Below are positions 7,902 through 16,908 of a stretch of 25,370 nt of DNA, piece after piece; positions within the stretch are counted from its first letter, which is position 1; every line of letters begins with the position of its first letter. The translations under genes and the position numbers were made by a program. The stretch is from an uncultured Rikenellaceae bacterium (GTDB lineage: Bacteria > Bacteroidota > Bacteroidia > Bacteroidales > UBA932): positions 1 through 25,370 of the forward strand of contig CALCYB010000151.1 of assembly GCA_937906485.1 (NCBI GenBank), written 5' to 3'. The notes beneath the pieces were generated by a model that worked only from the letters and a program-made list of their open reading frames with translations, searched no databases and had not been told where the DNA came from.

Positions 7902-10265
7902 ATGAAAAAATCTAACCTAAATTCATTGATTCGGGCTCTCGGCAGCCTGTTGGTGGTCTGGACCGTGACGGCTTGTGGACCGCAGTACCGCTCGGCCGAT
8001 TACGCTATTATTCCAGTACCTGTGTCCGTTACCCTGCAACAGGGAGAGGACTTTGTGCTGGAGAACGGGATGAAAATCTTCTATCCCGAAGACCAGGAGC
8101 AGATGAAAGCGAATGCGCAATTTCTGGCAGACTATGTGAAGACGGAAGCCGATTTGAACCTCAGGCCCCGTAAAAGCAAGGAACGTACGGCGGACGAAGT
8201 GGGTATTCATCTGATGATTGATCCTACGGCAGGTCCTCAAGGAAACATGACTGAGGAATCTTACCGGTTGACAATTACCGACAAAGGGGTACTGATTGCT
8301 GCTCCCTCTCCGGCCGGGGTCTTTTATGGTATCCAGGCCTTGCGCAAAAGCCTCCCGGTAGGCAAGGGAGGAGCGGTGCACATGGCAGCCGTCGTGATTG
8401 AAGATACACCCCGTTTTGGCTGGAGAGGTGCGATGCTGGATGTGTCCCGCCATTTCTTCACCGTCGAGGAAGTCAAACAGTTCATTGATATGCTGGCCTT
8501 GCACAACATCAACCGTTTCCACTGGCATTTGTCGGATGACCAGGGATGGCGTGTTCCCATCCAGGCTTATCCGGAACTGACCCAAGTGGGGTCGCGCCGT
8601 AGCGGAACGGTCATCGGACACAACAGCGGAGAATACGACAACACCCCTTACGGAGGGGCCTATACCCGCAAGGAAATTCTGGAAGTGGTGGACTATGCTG
8701 CCGAACGCCACATTACGGTAGTTCCTGAAATTGATATGCCCGGGCACATGCTGGCCGCTTTGACCACTTATCCGGAGTTGGGTTGTACCGGTGGCCCTTA
8801 TGAAGTGTGGCGCCAATGGGGGGTTTCAGAAGATGTGCTTTGCGCCGGAGATCCCCAGACCCTTGAGTTTGTCAAGACGGTGTTGAAGGAAATTATGGAA
8901 ATGTTCCCTTCTGAATACATCCATGTCGGAGGTGACGAATGCCCGAAAGTCCGTTGGGAGGCTTGTGAGGAATGCCAGGCCAAGATCCGGGAACTGGGAC
9001 TGGTGGATGATGAAAAGAACTCAGCGGAAATGAAGCTGCAAAGCTGGTTCATGACCCAGATCGGGAACTTCTTGGCAGAAAATGGCCGGAAGATGATCGG
9101 TTGGGATGAGATCCTGGAAGGTGGACTGGCTCCCGGAGCAACCGTCATGTCCTGGAGAGGCAGCAGCGGTGCCGTTGAGGCCGCCAACCTGGACCACAAT
9201 ACGATCCTTTCTCCCCATACCCACCTGTATTTTGACTATTACCAGACAACCGACCGTGAAAATGAACCGATCGCCATCGGTGGTTTCATTCCGGTGGAAC
9301 GGGTCTATTCCTATGAGCCTCCTTTCGCATTGATTGCCCCTGAAAAGCATGCCCATGTTCTGGGTATTCAGGCCAACTTGTGGACCGAGTACATCGACAG
9401 TTTCCGTCAGGTACAGTACATGGAACTGCCCCGTATGGCCGCATTGTGTGAGATTCAGTGGAGCCCGCTTGAACTCCGGGATTACGCGTCCTTCCTCCAG
9501 CGTCTGCCCCGACTGATTGAACGTTACCGCATCAACGGTTATCACTATGCGACCCATCTGTTTGATGTGACGGCCGAAATCCTTCCGGATCCCAAGGAAA
9601 ACGAGGTCGTCGTTACCTTTTCTACCGTGGACGATGCTGCGATCTATTATACGACGGATGGCCGAGATCCCCATAAATACGGTGAGTTGTACCTCAATCC
9701 TGTCCGGATCGATGAAGATGCCCGGATTCAGGCGGTGGTCAAACGGGGGGATGAATTCAGCCGGATCTATGGTGAACAGGTACGTTTCAATCTGGCCACG
9801 ACCCGTCCGATCGAACTGGCTGCACCGACCCACCCCTCGTACACCTATACCGGAGCCGGTCTGCTGGTGGACGGACTCAAAGGTGGCCAAAACTACAAAA
9901 CCGGCCGTTGGCTGGGCTTCTATCGTGGGGATATGGATGCGGTTATTGACTTGCAGAAGATTCGTGAGATTGAAGAAGTGAAATTCTCTACCTGTGTTGA
10001 AAAAGGGGATTGGATTTTTGATACCCGGGGCGTTGTGATCGAGGTGTCTGAAGATGGAAAACAATGGGAGACCGTAGTGTCCGAGGATTATCCGATCATG
10101 ACCCTGGATGATCGCAATGGCCTCTATGACCATGTCTATGTATTCCCGGAAAAGGAAGTACGTTATGTCCGCGTTCACGCCAAAGTGGAAAACAGTTTGC
10201 CCGACTGGCATCCTGGTAAAGGTTTACCTGCATTCTTGTTTGTCGATGAAATTGAGATCCGTTAG
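7902..10265 (+). CDS. Beta-N-acetylhexosaminidase lipoprotein, GH20 family, with C-terminal F5/8C-type domain
   Basis: A 787-residue exo-enzyme that removes terminal beta-GlcNAc or beta-GalNAc. The ATG at 7902 (MKKSNLNSL) is chosen over an in-frame TTG at 7866 because it begins a lipoprotein signal with lipobox VTAC; the protein is therefore expected to be lipid-anchored. Domain order: GH20 N-terminal domain (IIPVPVSVTLQQGEDFVL to about residue 155); catalytic barrel (FGWRGAMLDVSRHFF, HWHLSDDQGWRVPIQAYPEL) with the catalytic pair Asp345-Glu346 in HVGGDECP and the substrate Trp region VMSWRGSSG; a chitobiase-type C-terminal beta domain (AAIYYTTDGRDPHKYGELYL); and a discoidin-like F5/8C domain up to the end (LLVDGLKGGQNYKTGRWLGF). 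Catalysis is substrate-assisted through the 2-acetamido group. Its 3' end overlaps the next GH20 gene by 20 bases. Confidence 0.94.
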   Translation: MKKSNLNSLIRALGSLLVVWTVTACGPQYRSADYAIIPVPVSVTLQQGEDFVLENGMKIFYPEDQEQMKANAQFLADYVKTEADLNLRPRKSKERTADEVGIHLMIDPTAGPQGNMTEESYRLTITDKGVLIAAPSPAGVFYGIQALRKSLPVGKGGAVHMAAVVIEDTPRFGWRGAMLDVSRHFFTVEEVKQFIDMLALHNINRFHWHLSDDQGWRVPIQAYPELTQVGSRRSGTVIGHNSGEYDNTPYGGAYTRKEILEVVDYAAERHITVVPEIDMPGHMLAALTTYPELGCTGGPYEVWRQWGVSEDVLCAGDPQTLEFVKTVLKEIMEMFPSEYIHVGGDECPKVRWEACEECQAKIRELGLVDDEKNSAEMKLQSWFMTQIGNFLAENGRKMIGWDEILEGGLAPGATVMSWRGSSGAVEAANLDHNTILSPHTHLYFDYYQTTDRENEPIAIGGFIPVERVYSYEPPFALIAPEKHAHVLGIQANLWTEYIDSFRQVQYMELPRMAALCEIQWSPLELRDYASFLQRLPRLIERYRINGYHYATHLFDVTAEILPDPKENEVVVTFSTVDDAAIYYTTDGRDPHKYGELYLNPVRIDEDARIQAVVKRGDEFSRIYGEQVRFNLATTRPIELAAPTHPSYTYTGAGLLVDGLKGGQNYKTGRWLGFYRGDMDAVIDLQKIREIEEVKFSTCVEKGDWIFDTRGVVIEVSEDGKQWETVVSEDYPIMTLDDRNGLYDHVYVFPEKEVRYVRVHAKVENSLPDWHPGKGLPAFLFVDEIEIR

Positions 10266-12198
10266 TTGTTGTGCAGCCCTTGCACTGGGCTGCCTGCTTG
10301 CTGGCTGCAGCAACCGGCAAGCCTCGCAGATCATACCCCAACCCCAGGAGCTGACCTGGGGCAGAGGCAGTTTTGACTGGTCCAAGGCGCAGACTTCGGG
10401 TGAGGGCATCCGGATGGAGGTGGTTCCCGGATTGGATGCCCGTGAAGCCTACCGGTTGCGTGTCACACGCGACTCCCTGGTACTGGAAGCCTCGGATGCT
10501 GCCGGTCTGTTCTATGGTCAGCAGACCCTCAAACAGCTGGTGCGCGAAGATGGTCGGGTGCCTTCGGTGTATGTGGAAGATGCACCCCGTTTTGCCTGGA
10601 GAGGATTCATGATGGATGTTTCCCGCCATTTCTACGATACGGCATTTTTGAAAAAACAGATCGATGCGCTGGCTGCTTTGAAAATGAACCGTCTGCACTT
10701 GCACCTGACCGATGCGGCAGGCTGGCGGATGGAAATCAAGGCCTACCCCCGGCTGACCGGATTTGCCGCCTGGCGTCAGGGAGATCTCTGGAAAGACTGG
10801 TGGTTTGGTTCCCGTCAGTATGCTGAAGAAGGAACCCCCGGCGTGTACGGGGGGTATTATACCCAGCAACAGTTACGGGAACTGGTGGCCTATGCCGCTG
10901 AGCGACATGTACAAATCATTCCCGAAATTGAAATGCCGGGCCACTCTGAAGAAGTCCTGGCTGCCTATCCCGAGCTGTCTTGTGCCGGAGACGGTCATCC
11001 GCATGCGGATTTCTGTCCCGGACGAGAAGAAACCTTTGTTTTTCTGCAGACAGTTCTGGATGAGGTCATGGATGTTTTCCCTTCTGAATACATCCACATC
11101 GGGGGAGATGAGGCCGGAAAGCAGGCCTGGAAAACCTGCCCCCTGTGTCAGGCACGGATGAAGGCGGAGGGATTGAAGGACGTGAACGAGTTGCAGAGTT
11201 ACCTGATCCGTCGGATGGGGGACTACCTGGCATCCAAAGGCCGCCGGCTGGTCGGCTGGGATGAGATCCTGCAAGGGGGCTTGGCGCAGGGTGCTACGGT
11301 GATGTCCTGGAGAGGCGTAGAAGGAGCCATTGAAGCTGTCCGGGCTGGAGAACAGGCGATACTTACCCCCGGATCCCATTGCTATTTTGACATGTATCAG
11401 GATGCACCGCATACCCTGCCCGAGGCGATGGGCGGATACCTTCCCCTGGAAAAGGTTTACGCTTTCGAACCCGTTCCGGATACCTTGACCCGGGAGCAGG
11501 CGCAACGCATATTGGGCGTACAGGCCAATCTCTGGTGTGAATATGTCCCTACGCCCGAACATGCAGAAATGATGATTTATCCCCGCTTGTTTGCTTTGGC
11601 CGAAGTGGCTTGGACACAACCGGAACAGAAAAACTGGACGGACTTCCGTCGTCGTGCCCTGGCCTGGTGTGAAGCCTTTCAGCAGGCGGGTTATCATCCG
11701 TTTGATCTGGCCCGGGAAGTCGGCAACCGTCCGGAATCCCTCACAGCGGTGGATCACCTGGCCAAAGGCAAGCCGGTGACCTATCACATCCCGTATTATC
11801 CGGGCTATGGTGCCAGTGGCGACGGGGCCTTGACAGACGGTTTGCGGGGCGACTGGACCTACGGTGATGGCCGTTGGCAAGGGTTCATCCGCCGCGGACG
11901 TCTGGATGTGACCATCGACCTGGGCGAAGTGATGCCCCTTTCTTTCATTTCTGCAGATTTTATGCAGGTCTGCGGACCGGAGGTCTTTCTGCCGGCAGAG
12001 GTGACTATTTCGGTCTCTGAGGACAATGAACAGTTTACGACCTTGGTGACCCATCACCATGACGTGGTACGGGACAGTCAGGTGCTGTTTGTTCCCTTTG
12101 CCTGGGAAGGCCAGGCGCAAGGCCGTTATGTCCGGTACCAGGCCCGAAACGGACAATACGGTGGCTGGGTCTTTACCGATGAGATCATTGTGCGATGA
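10246..12198 (+). CDS. Second beta-N-acetylhexosaminidase lipoprotein, GH20 family
   Basis: A 650-residue paralogue of the preceding GH20 enzyme. The frame is open further upstream, but the ATG at 10246 (MKLRSVSCCAALALGCLLAGC) is the convincing start because it gives a lipoprotein signal with lipobox LAGC and Cys21 as the lipidated residue. This start lies 20 bases inside the 3' end of the previous gene, so translation is probably coupled. Catalytic motifs: WRGFMMDVSRHFYDT, HLHLTDAAGWRMEIKAYPRL, the pair Asp288-Glu289 in HIGGDEAGK, and VMSWRGVEGA. Unlike its neighbour, it lacks the chitobiase-type C-terminal domain and goes from the barrel almost directly to a F5/8C-like end domain (GALTDGLRGDWTYGDGRWQGF). 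The different loop after the barrel start (WRQGDLWKDWWFGSRQYAEE) suggests a different substrate preference. Confidence 0.93.
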   Translation: MKLRSVSCCAALALGCLLAGCSNRQASQIIPQPQELTWGRGSFDWSKAQTSGEGIRMEVVPGLDAREAYRLRVTRDSLVLEASDAAGLFYGQQTLKQLVREDGRVPSVYVEDAPRFAWRGFMMDVSRHFYDTAFLKKQIDALAALKMNRLHLHLTDAAGWRMEIKAYPRLTGFAAWRQGDLWKDWWFGSRQYAEEGTPGVYGGYYTQQQLRELVAYAAERHVQIIPEIEMPGHSEEVLAAYPELSCAGDGHPHADFCPGREETFVFLQTVLDEVMDVFPSEYIHIGGDEAGKQAWKTCPLCQARMKAEGLKDVNELQSYLIRRMGDYLASKGRRLVGWDEILQGGLAQGATVMSWRGVEGAIEAVRAGEQAILTPGSHCYFDMYQDAPHTLPEAMGGYLPLEKVYAFEPVPDTLTREQAQRILGVQANLWCEYVPTPEHAEMMIYPRLFALAEVAWTQPEQKNWTDFRRRALAWCEAFQQAGYHPFDLAREVGNRPESLTAVDHLAKGKPVTYHIPYYPGYGASGDGALTDGLRGDWTYGDGRWQGFIRRGRLDVTIDLGEVMPLSFISADFMQVCGPEVFLPAEVTISVSEDNEQFTTLVTHHHDVVRDSQVLFVPFAWEGQAQGRYVRYQARNGQYGGWVFTDEIIVR

Positions 12199-12227
12199 TT
12201 CTCTTGCAATCATTTATAAAAGGAAAA

Positions 12228-12257
12228 GAGGCCGGCTAATCAGCGTTAGTCGGCCTC
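12228..12257. terminator. Bidirectional hairpin terminator
   Basis: A 12-base stem (GAGGCCGGCTAA with TTAGTCGGCCTC, one G-T mismatch in DNA that is a wobble in RNA) closes a 6-base loop. It is flanked by an A-rich run on the left (AAAA at 12224-12227) and CTCTTT on the right. It sits between the 3' ends of the convergent second GH20 gene and sppA, so it can end transcription from both sides. Confidence 0.85.
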
Positions 12258-12280
12258 CTCTTTCATGCAACGTTGTTTGA

Positions 12281-14032
12281 CTACCAGTTGGTATCCAGCA
12301 CTACATAGGGCAGGCGGGCATAGACATTGCGGCCGGCTGCGGCTTCTTGCAGGCGTTCGATCAGTTGTTCCGGATTGGAGATTGAGGCAAAGGTTGCCGA
12401 TGCATTTCCGAAGGATTCCATCAGTTTTTCAACACCGGTCTTTGCTTTCGGAAATTCGCTGACGCGGTACTCTTCCAGACCAGCAGCAATGGCGGCATAG
12501 CGGATGGCGTCTTCCAGACCGCCGATTTCATCCACCAACTTGATCTTCAGTGCATCTTCACCACACCATACCCGTCCTTGGGCGATGGCATCCACCTCTT
12601 CGGTAGACATCTGACGGCCGTCAGCCACCAATTGTACGAATTGGACATAGATGTCATCTACCATGTTCTGCATGGTGGCAGTTTCTGTACGGTCGAGGGC
12701 TCTCATCGTGCCCATATCGCTGTGTTTGTGGGTATTGATGCTGACCGGATTGATGTGGGCAATCTTGCGGATGGCTCCTCCGATGTTGGGAATCATGCTG
12801 AATACACCGATTGAACCGGTGAGGGTGGTGGCATTGCTGTAGATCTTTTCGGTACCGGCTGAAATCCAGTAGCCACCGGAGGCTGCATAATCTCCATAAG
12901 AAGCAATGAGGGGTTTTTCTGCACCCAGCAGTTCCAGTTCTTTGCGGATGAGTTCTGCTGTTTGGGCATTGCCGCCGGGAGAGTTGACGCGGAGCACGAC
13001 CGCCTTGATGTTTTCATCTTCGCGGATCTTGCGGATCTCCTGAATCATGGGGTTGGTGGTGATGCCTTCACCGTCTGCGCCGTTGATTTGGCCGTTGGCG
13101 TAGAGTACGGCAATCTTGTCTTTGATCTTCAGGTCTTCCTTTACCTTCACGCTGGCATAGGCGCCCAAGTCCACCGTCTTTACTTGATCAGGGTCTTCTT
13201 CTCCATATTGGTTGCACAGCAGATCACGCAACTCCTGGCGGGTGATGATGCTGTCGATCAGGCCGGCATTGACCAGATCTTCTGCCGAGGAGAGTTTCAG
13301 GTCGTTGATCATTTGGTTGAAGGTGTTCAGGTCCAGGTTGCGGCTTTCGCAGATCGGACGGGCAATAGCCCCCCACAATCCTTTCAGGTAAGCTTCCTGT
13401 TGTTCGCGGTTGGCTTCACTGATGTTGGAGGCAATGTACTGTTCACCGGCGGATTTGTATTTGCCGTGGCGGATGAGTTGGATGTCCACGCCCAATTCGT
13501 CAAACAGGTCCTTGAGGAACAGGATTTGGGAGCTCAGCCCCTGAATCATCGGGTTGCTCAGCGGCGCTGTATAGATCTTGTCGGCAACTGAGGCCAGGTA
13601 AAGGGCGCCTTGGGTGAAGTTGTCGGCGTAGGCAATCACCGGTTTTCCGCTTTGACGGAAACGTTCAATGGCCTTGCGGAGTTCTTCGCACGAAGCAATG
13701 CTGATATTCGCATTGTCGCATTTCAAATAGATAAAAGGGATGCCCGGGTCTTGTGCGGCTGCATCAATGGCACGGATTGCATCGTAGATGCCCAAGGAAT
13801 TGGTCATGCCGTTACCACCGGCCAACAGACCTTGGATATCAATATCTTCAGTGGTTTGTTCGCTGATGCCGTCAGCGAGGTTGATGGTCAGGATGGCTTT
13901 TTCCGGAATGATGGGTTCTGAGCTGCCGATGCTGGCGATGGCGCCCAAAAAGGCAAACATCAGCAGGAAGGCGGCAAACAGGGCTGCAAGGGATCCAAGC
14001 AGGGATGCCAGAAATGTTTTGAAAAATTTCAT
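12281..14032 (-). CDS. sppA: Signal peptide peptidase SppA, 67K type
   Basis: Membrane-bound serine protease that degrades cleaved signal peptides. The 583-residue protein has an N-terminal membrane anchor at about residues 9-37 (LASLLGSLAALFAAFLLMFAF). Two tandem ClpP/crotonase-like domains follow, as in the long E. coli-type enzyme. The catalytic Lys is Lys193 in the N-terminal half (HGKYKSAGEQY) and the nucleophile is Ser385 in the C-terminal half (YAASGGYWISAG), matching the split Lys/Ser dyad of the family. The signatures VVLRVNSPGGNAQTAE and TGSIGVFSMIPN are also present. Length is as expected. The gene is transcribed alone, towards the shared terminator, from a promoter at 14065-14072. 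Confidence 0.95.
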   Translation of the reverse strand: MKFFKTFLASLLGSLAALFAAFLLMFAFLGAIASIGSSEPIIPEKAILTINLADGISEQTTEDIDIQGLLAGGNGMTNSLGIYDAIRAIDAAAQDPGIPFIYLKCDNANISIASCEELRKAIERFRQSGKPVIAYADNFTQGALYLASVADKIYTAPLSNPMIQGLSSQILFLKDLFDELGVDIQLIRHGKYKSAGEQYIASNISEANREQQEAYLKGLWGAIARPICESRNLDLNTFNQMINDLKLSSAEDLVNAGLIDSIITRQELRDLLCNQYGEEDPDQVKTVDLGAYASVKVKEDLKIKDKIAVLYANGQINGADGEGITTNPMIQEIRKIREDENIKAVVLRVNSPGGNAQTAELIRKELELLGAEKPLIASYGDYAASGGYWISAGTEKIYSNATTLTGSIGVFSMIPNIGGAIRKIAHINPVSINTHKHSDMGTMRALDRTETATMQNMVDDIYVQFVQLVADGRQMSTEEVDAIAQGRVWCGEDALKIKLVDEIGGLEDAIRYAAIAAGLEEYRVSEFPKAKTGVEKLMESFGNASATFASISNPEQLIERLQEAAAGRNVYARLPYVVLDTNW

Positions 14033-14064
14033 AGGACAGATGATTTGTTGTGATTTGTTATTTG

Positions 14065-14072
14065 CAAATATA
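14065..14072 (-). promoter_or_regulatory. Promoter -7 element of sppA
   Basis: Read on the minus strand, this is TATATTTG, a perfect TAnnTTTG -7 box, 32 bases before the sppA ATG. A TTTG at 14097-14100 (minus strand) lies 24 bases upstream, rather far for the usual 19-21 base spacing, so the -33 box is uncertain. Confidence 0.65.
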
Positions 14073-14111
14073 GAATGTTTTTCTTTTCTTTGCTCCCAAA
14101 TTTGACGAATT

Positions 14112-14519
14112 GTGGTTAAAAAATTGCTGGTTTCCTGGTCAGTCTGTGTACTGTTGAGCGTCTATCTCATTTCTGGGATAGGTTTCAGCCGTCACGTCTG
14201 CTGTGAAGGGACTACGCGTGTGGCTCTGTTGTTGGAGCAGGAACCCCAGACCTGTGGGCACGAACACCAAGCTCCTACTAAAGAAAAATGCTGTCATACA
14301 GAGACCTATCAGTTTTTGCCCAATTGCCTTGCTGAAGAAGGTGTGCATTGCCCCGATACGCTTTCAGATGATCTGACGCTGTTGCTTCCCCCTGTTTGCC
14401 GGGAACTCACCGCTTGCGGGCTGCCGGATGCCACCCACCTCATTCTTTATCCGGATCCCTCGGATCCTCCTGTCTGGAAAGACCAGGCGCAGACCTGGTC
14501 AGGACAATGGCGTTTGTAG
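14112..14519 (+). CDS. Small Cys/His-rich exported protein, HYC_CC_PP family type
   Basis: A 135-residue protein resembling the HYC_CC_PP family, small exported Bacteroidota proteins found next to metal-related TonB receptors. No ATG precedes the hydrophobic N-terminus, so the start is taken as GTG at 14112 (VKKLLVSWSVCVLLSVYLIS), which gives a signal or anchor segment of about 24 residues. The mature part has the three signature elements: His28-Val-Cys30-Cys31 (HVC where the family usually has HYC), Cys60-Cys61-His62, and Pro93-Pro94 followed by Cys96. It also has Cys48-Gly-His50-Glu-His52, Cys72, His79-Cys80 and Cys102. This density of thiols and imidazoles fits binding of a soft metal such as copper, but the metal is an inference. 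It is first in a run with a TonB receptor and an HMA protein. Confidence 0.65.
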   Translation: MVKKLLVSWSVCVLLSVYLISGIGFSRHVCCEGTTRVALLLEQEPQTCGHEHQAPTKEKCCHTETYQFLPNCLAEEGVHCPDTLSDDLTLLLPPVCRELTACGLPDATHLILYPDPSDPPVWKDQAQTWSGQWRL

Positions 14520-14563
14520 TCTTGGGGTGCATTCCTGATCTGCGGATCAGTCCCTGCCAAGAC
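14519..14563 (+). other. Stem-loop between the HYC-type gene and the TonB receptor gene
   Basis: A 7-base outer stem (GTCTTGG at 14519-14525 with CCAAGAC at 14557-14563) surrounds an asymmetric internal loop and a perfect 6-base inner stem (CTGATC with GATCAG) closed by a TGCG tetraloop at 14541-14544. No T-run follows directly, so it does not look like a simple terminator. It may be an mRNA-stabilising, processing or regulatory structure. The first paired base is the last base of the upstream stop codon. Confidence 0.45.
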
Positions 14564-14607
14564 AGCATCGTTATTGTTTCATTCTAAAAAAAAATACTGC
14601 ATTACAT

Positions 14608-16908
14608 ATGAAATTACTGACTCGAATGATTGGGGTCCTGTTGGGCTTCATGATGGTTGTACCTGTATGGGGACAACGTGACAAATCTTTGAAAGGGGTC
14701 GTTTATGCCACTTCGTTCGGCAAACAGGAAACGGTTCCTTTTGCATCCGTTTATTGGTTGGAATCAGGTACCTACATGGATTGCGACGAAAACGGGGCTT
14801 TTGAGTTCATCAAGGTAAACAAAGGGGATGTGACCCTGGTGGCAACGGCCATCGGCTATACCCGTGACACCGTAACGGTGACCCCGGAAATGACCTATGT
14901 GGAATTTCACCTGACGGGTATCAACGAGCTGGAAGAAGCCGTGGTTGTTTCCAAGCAAGAAGGCAATTACCTCTCGCGGATCACGCCGGTCAAGACCGAA
15001 GTGATTACCGCAGCCGGGCTCTGCAAGATGGCCTGCTGCAACCTGGCGGAAAGTTTTGAAAACTCAGCCAGTGTGACGGTCGGTTACTCGGATGCGATTA
15101 CCGGAGCCAAACAGATCCGTCTGTTGGGCCTTTCGGGTATCTATACCCAGATGCTGGATGAGAACCGTCCCGTGATGCGTGGCCTTGCTTCACCCTTTGG
15201 CCTGTCCTACATTCCGGGCCAATGGCTGGAAAGCATTCAGATTGCCAAAGGTCCCTCTTCTGTCATCAATGGGGTAGAGGCCATCACCGGACAAATCAAC
15301 ATGGAACACCGCAAGCCCACTGCCGAACAGCCTCTGTTCATCAATTTGTTCCTGAGCGATATGCTCCGTACGGAGGCCAACATCGCGTCTTCGCTCCAGT
15401 TGAACGAAAAATGGAGCACCGTCCTGATGGGACACGTTTCGACCGACCCCGTTTCCCACGACAGCAACCATGACGGTTTCCGGGATGAACCGCAGACCCT
15501 GCAGTTCAATGTCGGCAACCGCTGGCTGTATTACAAGGAAAACGGCTTCCAGGCACGTTTCGGCTTCCGGGCTTTGAAAGATGACCGCATCGGGGGGATG
15601 ATGGACTATGATCCGGATGTCCGTATGGAGCCCGAAGAAATCATGCCCTGGGGATCGCATATCGAAAACGAAGGCATCAGCGGCTTTTTCAAACTGGGTT
15701 TCCCGTTGAACGAAGAAAACAGCCGGAACATTGCGGTCATCGGGGATTATACTTACCACAAGCTCAACTCCCATTTCGGCAACCGCCAATACTTCGGAGA
15801 TCAGAATTCTGCGTTCCTGAACGTGATTTATCAGGATATCCCGAACGACAATCACCGTTTCTCCTTCGGGTTCCGCAACCAGTATGACCTGTTTGATGAA
15901 ACCTTGAACGATGTGGTTTCCTCCACCATCCGCGGCCAACAGTACAACCTGGGCCGTGAAGAAAACCAATTCGGTGTTTATGCGGAATACACTTATTCTT
16001 TGGGTGAAAAATTCACAGCTGTGCTGGATTTCAGTGCAGATTACAACAACCTCCACGGCTGGCTCTTCTCGCCGCGCGCCAACCTCAAGTATGCCTTTAC
16101 CGACCAATTGGTGTTGCGTGCTTCCGGTGGACGCGGTTACCGTTCTGCCAATGTGATTGTGGACAACCTGGGCATGATGTCCACCGGCCGTCTGGTCAAA
16201 TTCGGCGATCCCCAGCAAGTTCAGGACAATGCCTCGTTCCTGGGCATTGAAGATGCGTGGACCTATGGCGGTAACATTACGGCCTACCTGCCTTGGGGTT
16301 ACGATGAAAGCGCCTACATCAGTTTTGACTACTTCCGGAATGATTTCATTGAGCAGGTCATTGTGGATCAGGAGTGGCGTGCCGGAGAAACCTGGATCTA
16401 CAACTTGAGTTCCCTGAACAACCCCCGTTCCTATACGAATACCTATCAGGTGGATTTCTCCATCTATCCGATCGAACGATTCAGCATCCTGGCAACCTTC
16501 CGTTACACGGACTCCAAAGTGACCCTGCATGAGCGTGGTCTGGTGGACCGTCCGCTGGTGAGCCGCTACAAAGGGGTGCTGAACCTGCAATATGCCACCC
16601 GGATGAACATCTGGACCTTTGACTTTACGGCCCAGATCAACGGACCTACCCGTCTGCCTGATTTTGCCGTACAACCGGGCGAATCTTCCTACTCTCCTGC
16701 CTATCCGATGCTGTTTGCCCAGATTACCCGTAAATTCAGTGCTGTGGATGTGTATGTCGGAGCAGAGAACCTGACCAATTACAAACAGAAGAACCCGATC
16801 ATCAATGCCACCGATCCCTACAGCGCAGACTTCAACTCCAGCGTGATCTGGGGACCGCTGATGGGATTGAAAGTGTATGCCGGCCTTCGGTTTACTTTGT
16901 GGAAATAA
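14608..16908 (+). CDS. TonB-dependent outer-membrane receptor, probably for a metal
   Basis: A 766-residue receptor that imports a ligand across the outer membrane using TonB energy. Signal peptide at residues 1-22 (ending PVWG, followed by QRD). An N-terminal carboxypeptidase-regulatory-like domain spans about 27-105 (LKGVVYATSFGKQ to YVEFHLTG), then a TonB-box-like stretch (LEEAVVVSKQ). The plug follows (about 125-245, including AKQIRLLGLSGIYTQMLDEN and SIQIAKGPSSVINGVEAITG), then a 22-strand-type barrel ending in an aromatic strand (VYAGLRFTLWK). The plug carries Cys139, Cys143 and Cys144 (GLCKMACCNLAESFE), a feature of a Bacteroidota receptor subgroup and unusual for SusC-type glycan receptors. 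No SusD partner is present. Its neighbours, a Cys/His-rich exported protein and an HMA protein, point to a metal rather than a glycan. Confidence 0.85.
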   Translation: MKLLTRMIGVLLGFMMVVPVWGQRDKSLKGVVYATSFGKQETVPFASVYWLESGTYMDCDENGAFEFIKVNKGDVTLVATAIGYTRDTVTVTPEMTYVEFHLTGINELEEAVVVSKQEGNYLSRITPVKTEVITAAGLCKMACCNLAESFENSASVTVGYSDAITGAKQIRLLGLSGIYTQMLDENRPVMRGLASPFGLSYIPGQWLESIQIAKGPSSVINGVEAITGQINMEHRKPTAEQPLFINLFLSDMLRTEANIASSLQLNEKWSTVLMGHVSTDPVSHDSNHDGFRDEPQTLQFNVGNRWLYYKENGFQARFGFRALKDDRIGGMMDYDPDVRMEPEEIMPWGSHIENEGISGFFKLGFPLNEENSRNIAVIGDYTYHKLNSHFGNRQYFGDQNSAFLNVIYQDIPNDNHRFSFGFRNQYDLFDETLNDVVSSTIRGQQYNLGREENQFGVYAEYTYSLGEKFTAVLDFSADYNNLHGWLFSPRANLKYAFTDQLVLRASGGRGYRSANVIVDNLGMMSTGRLVKFGDPQQVQDNASFLGIEDAWTYGGNITAYLPWGYDESAYISFDYFRNDFIEQVIVDQEWRAGETWIYNLSSLNNPRSYTNTYQVDFSIYPIERFSILATFRYTDSKVTLHERGLVDRPLVSRYKGVLNLQYATRMNIWTFDFTAQINGPTRLPDFAVQPGESSYSPAYPMLFAQITRKFSAVDVYVGAENLTNYKQKNPIINATDPYSADFNSSVIWGPLMGLKVYAGLRFTLWK

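Noticed and set aside
14097..14104. CAAATTTG as a possible -7 box for the HYC-type gene
   Set aside because: It has one mismatch in the important first position, no -33 box and would leave almost no leader before the GTG. The promoter of the metal cluster remains unidentified.
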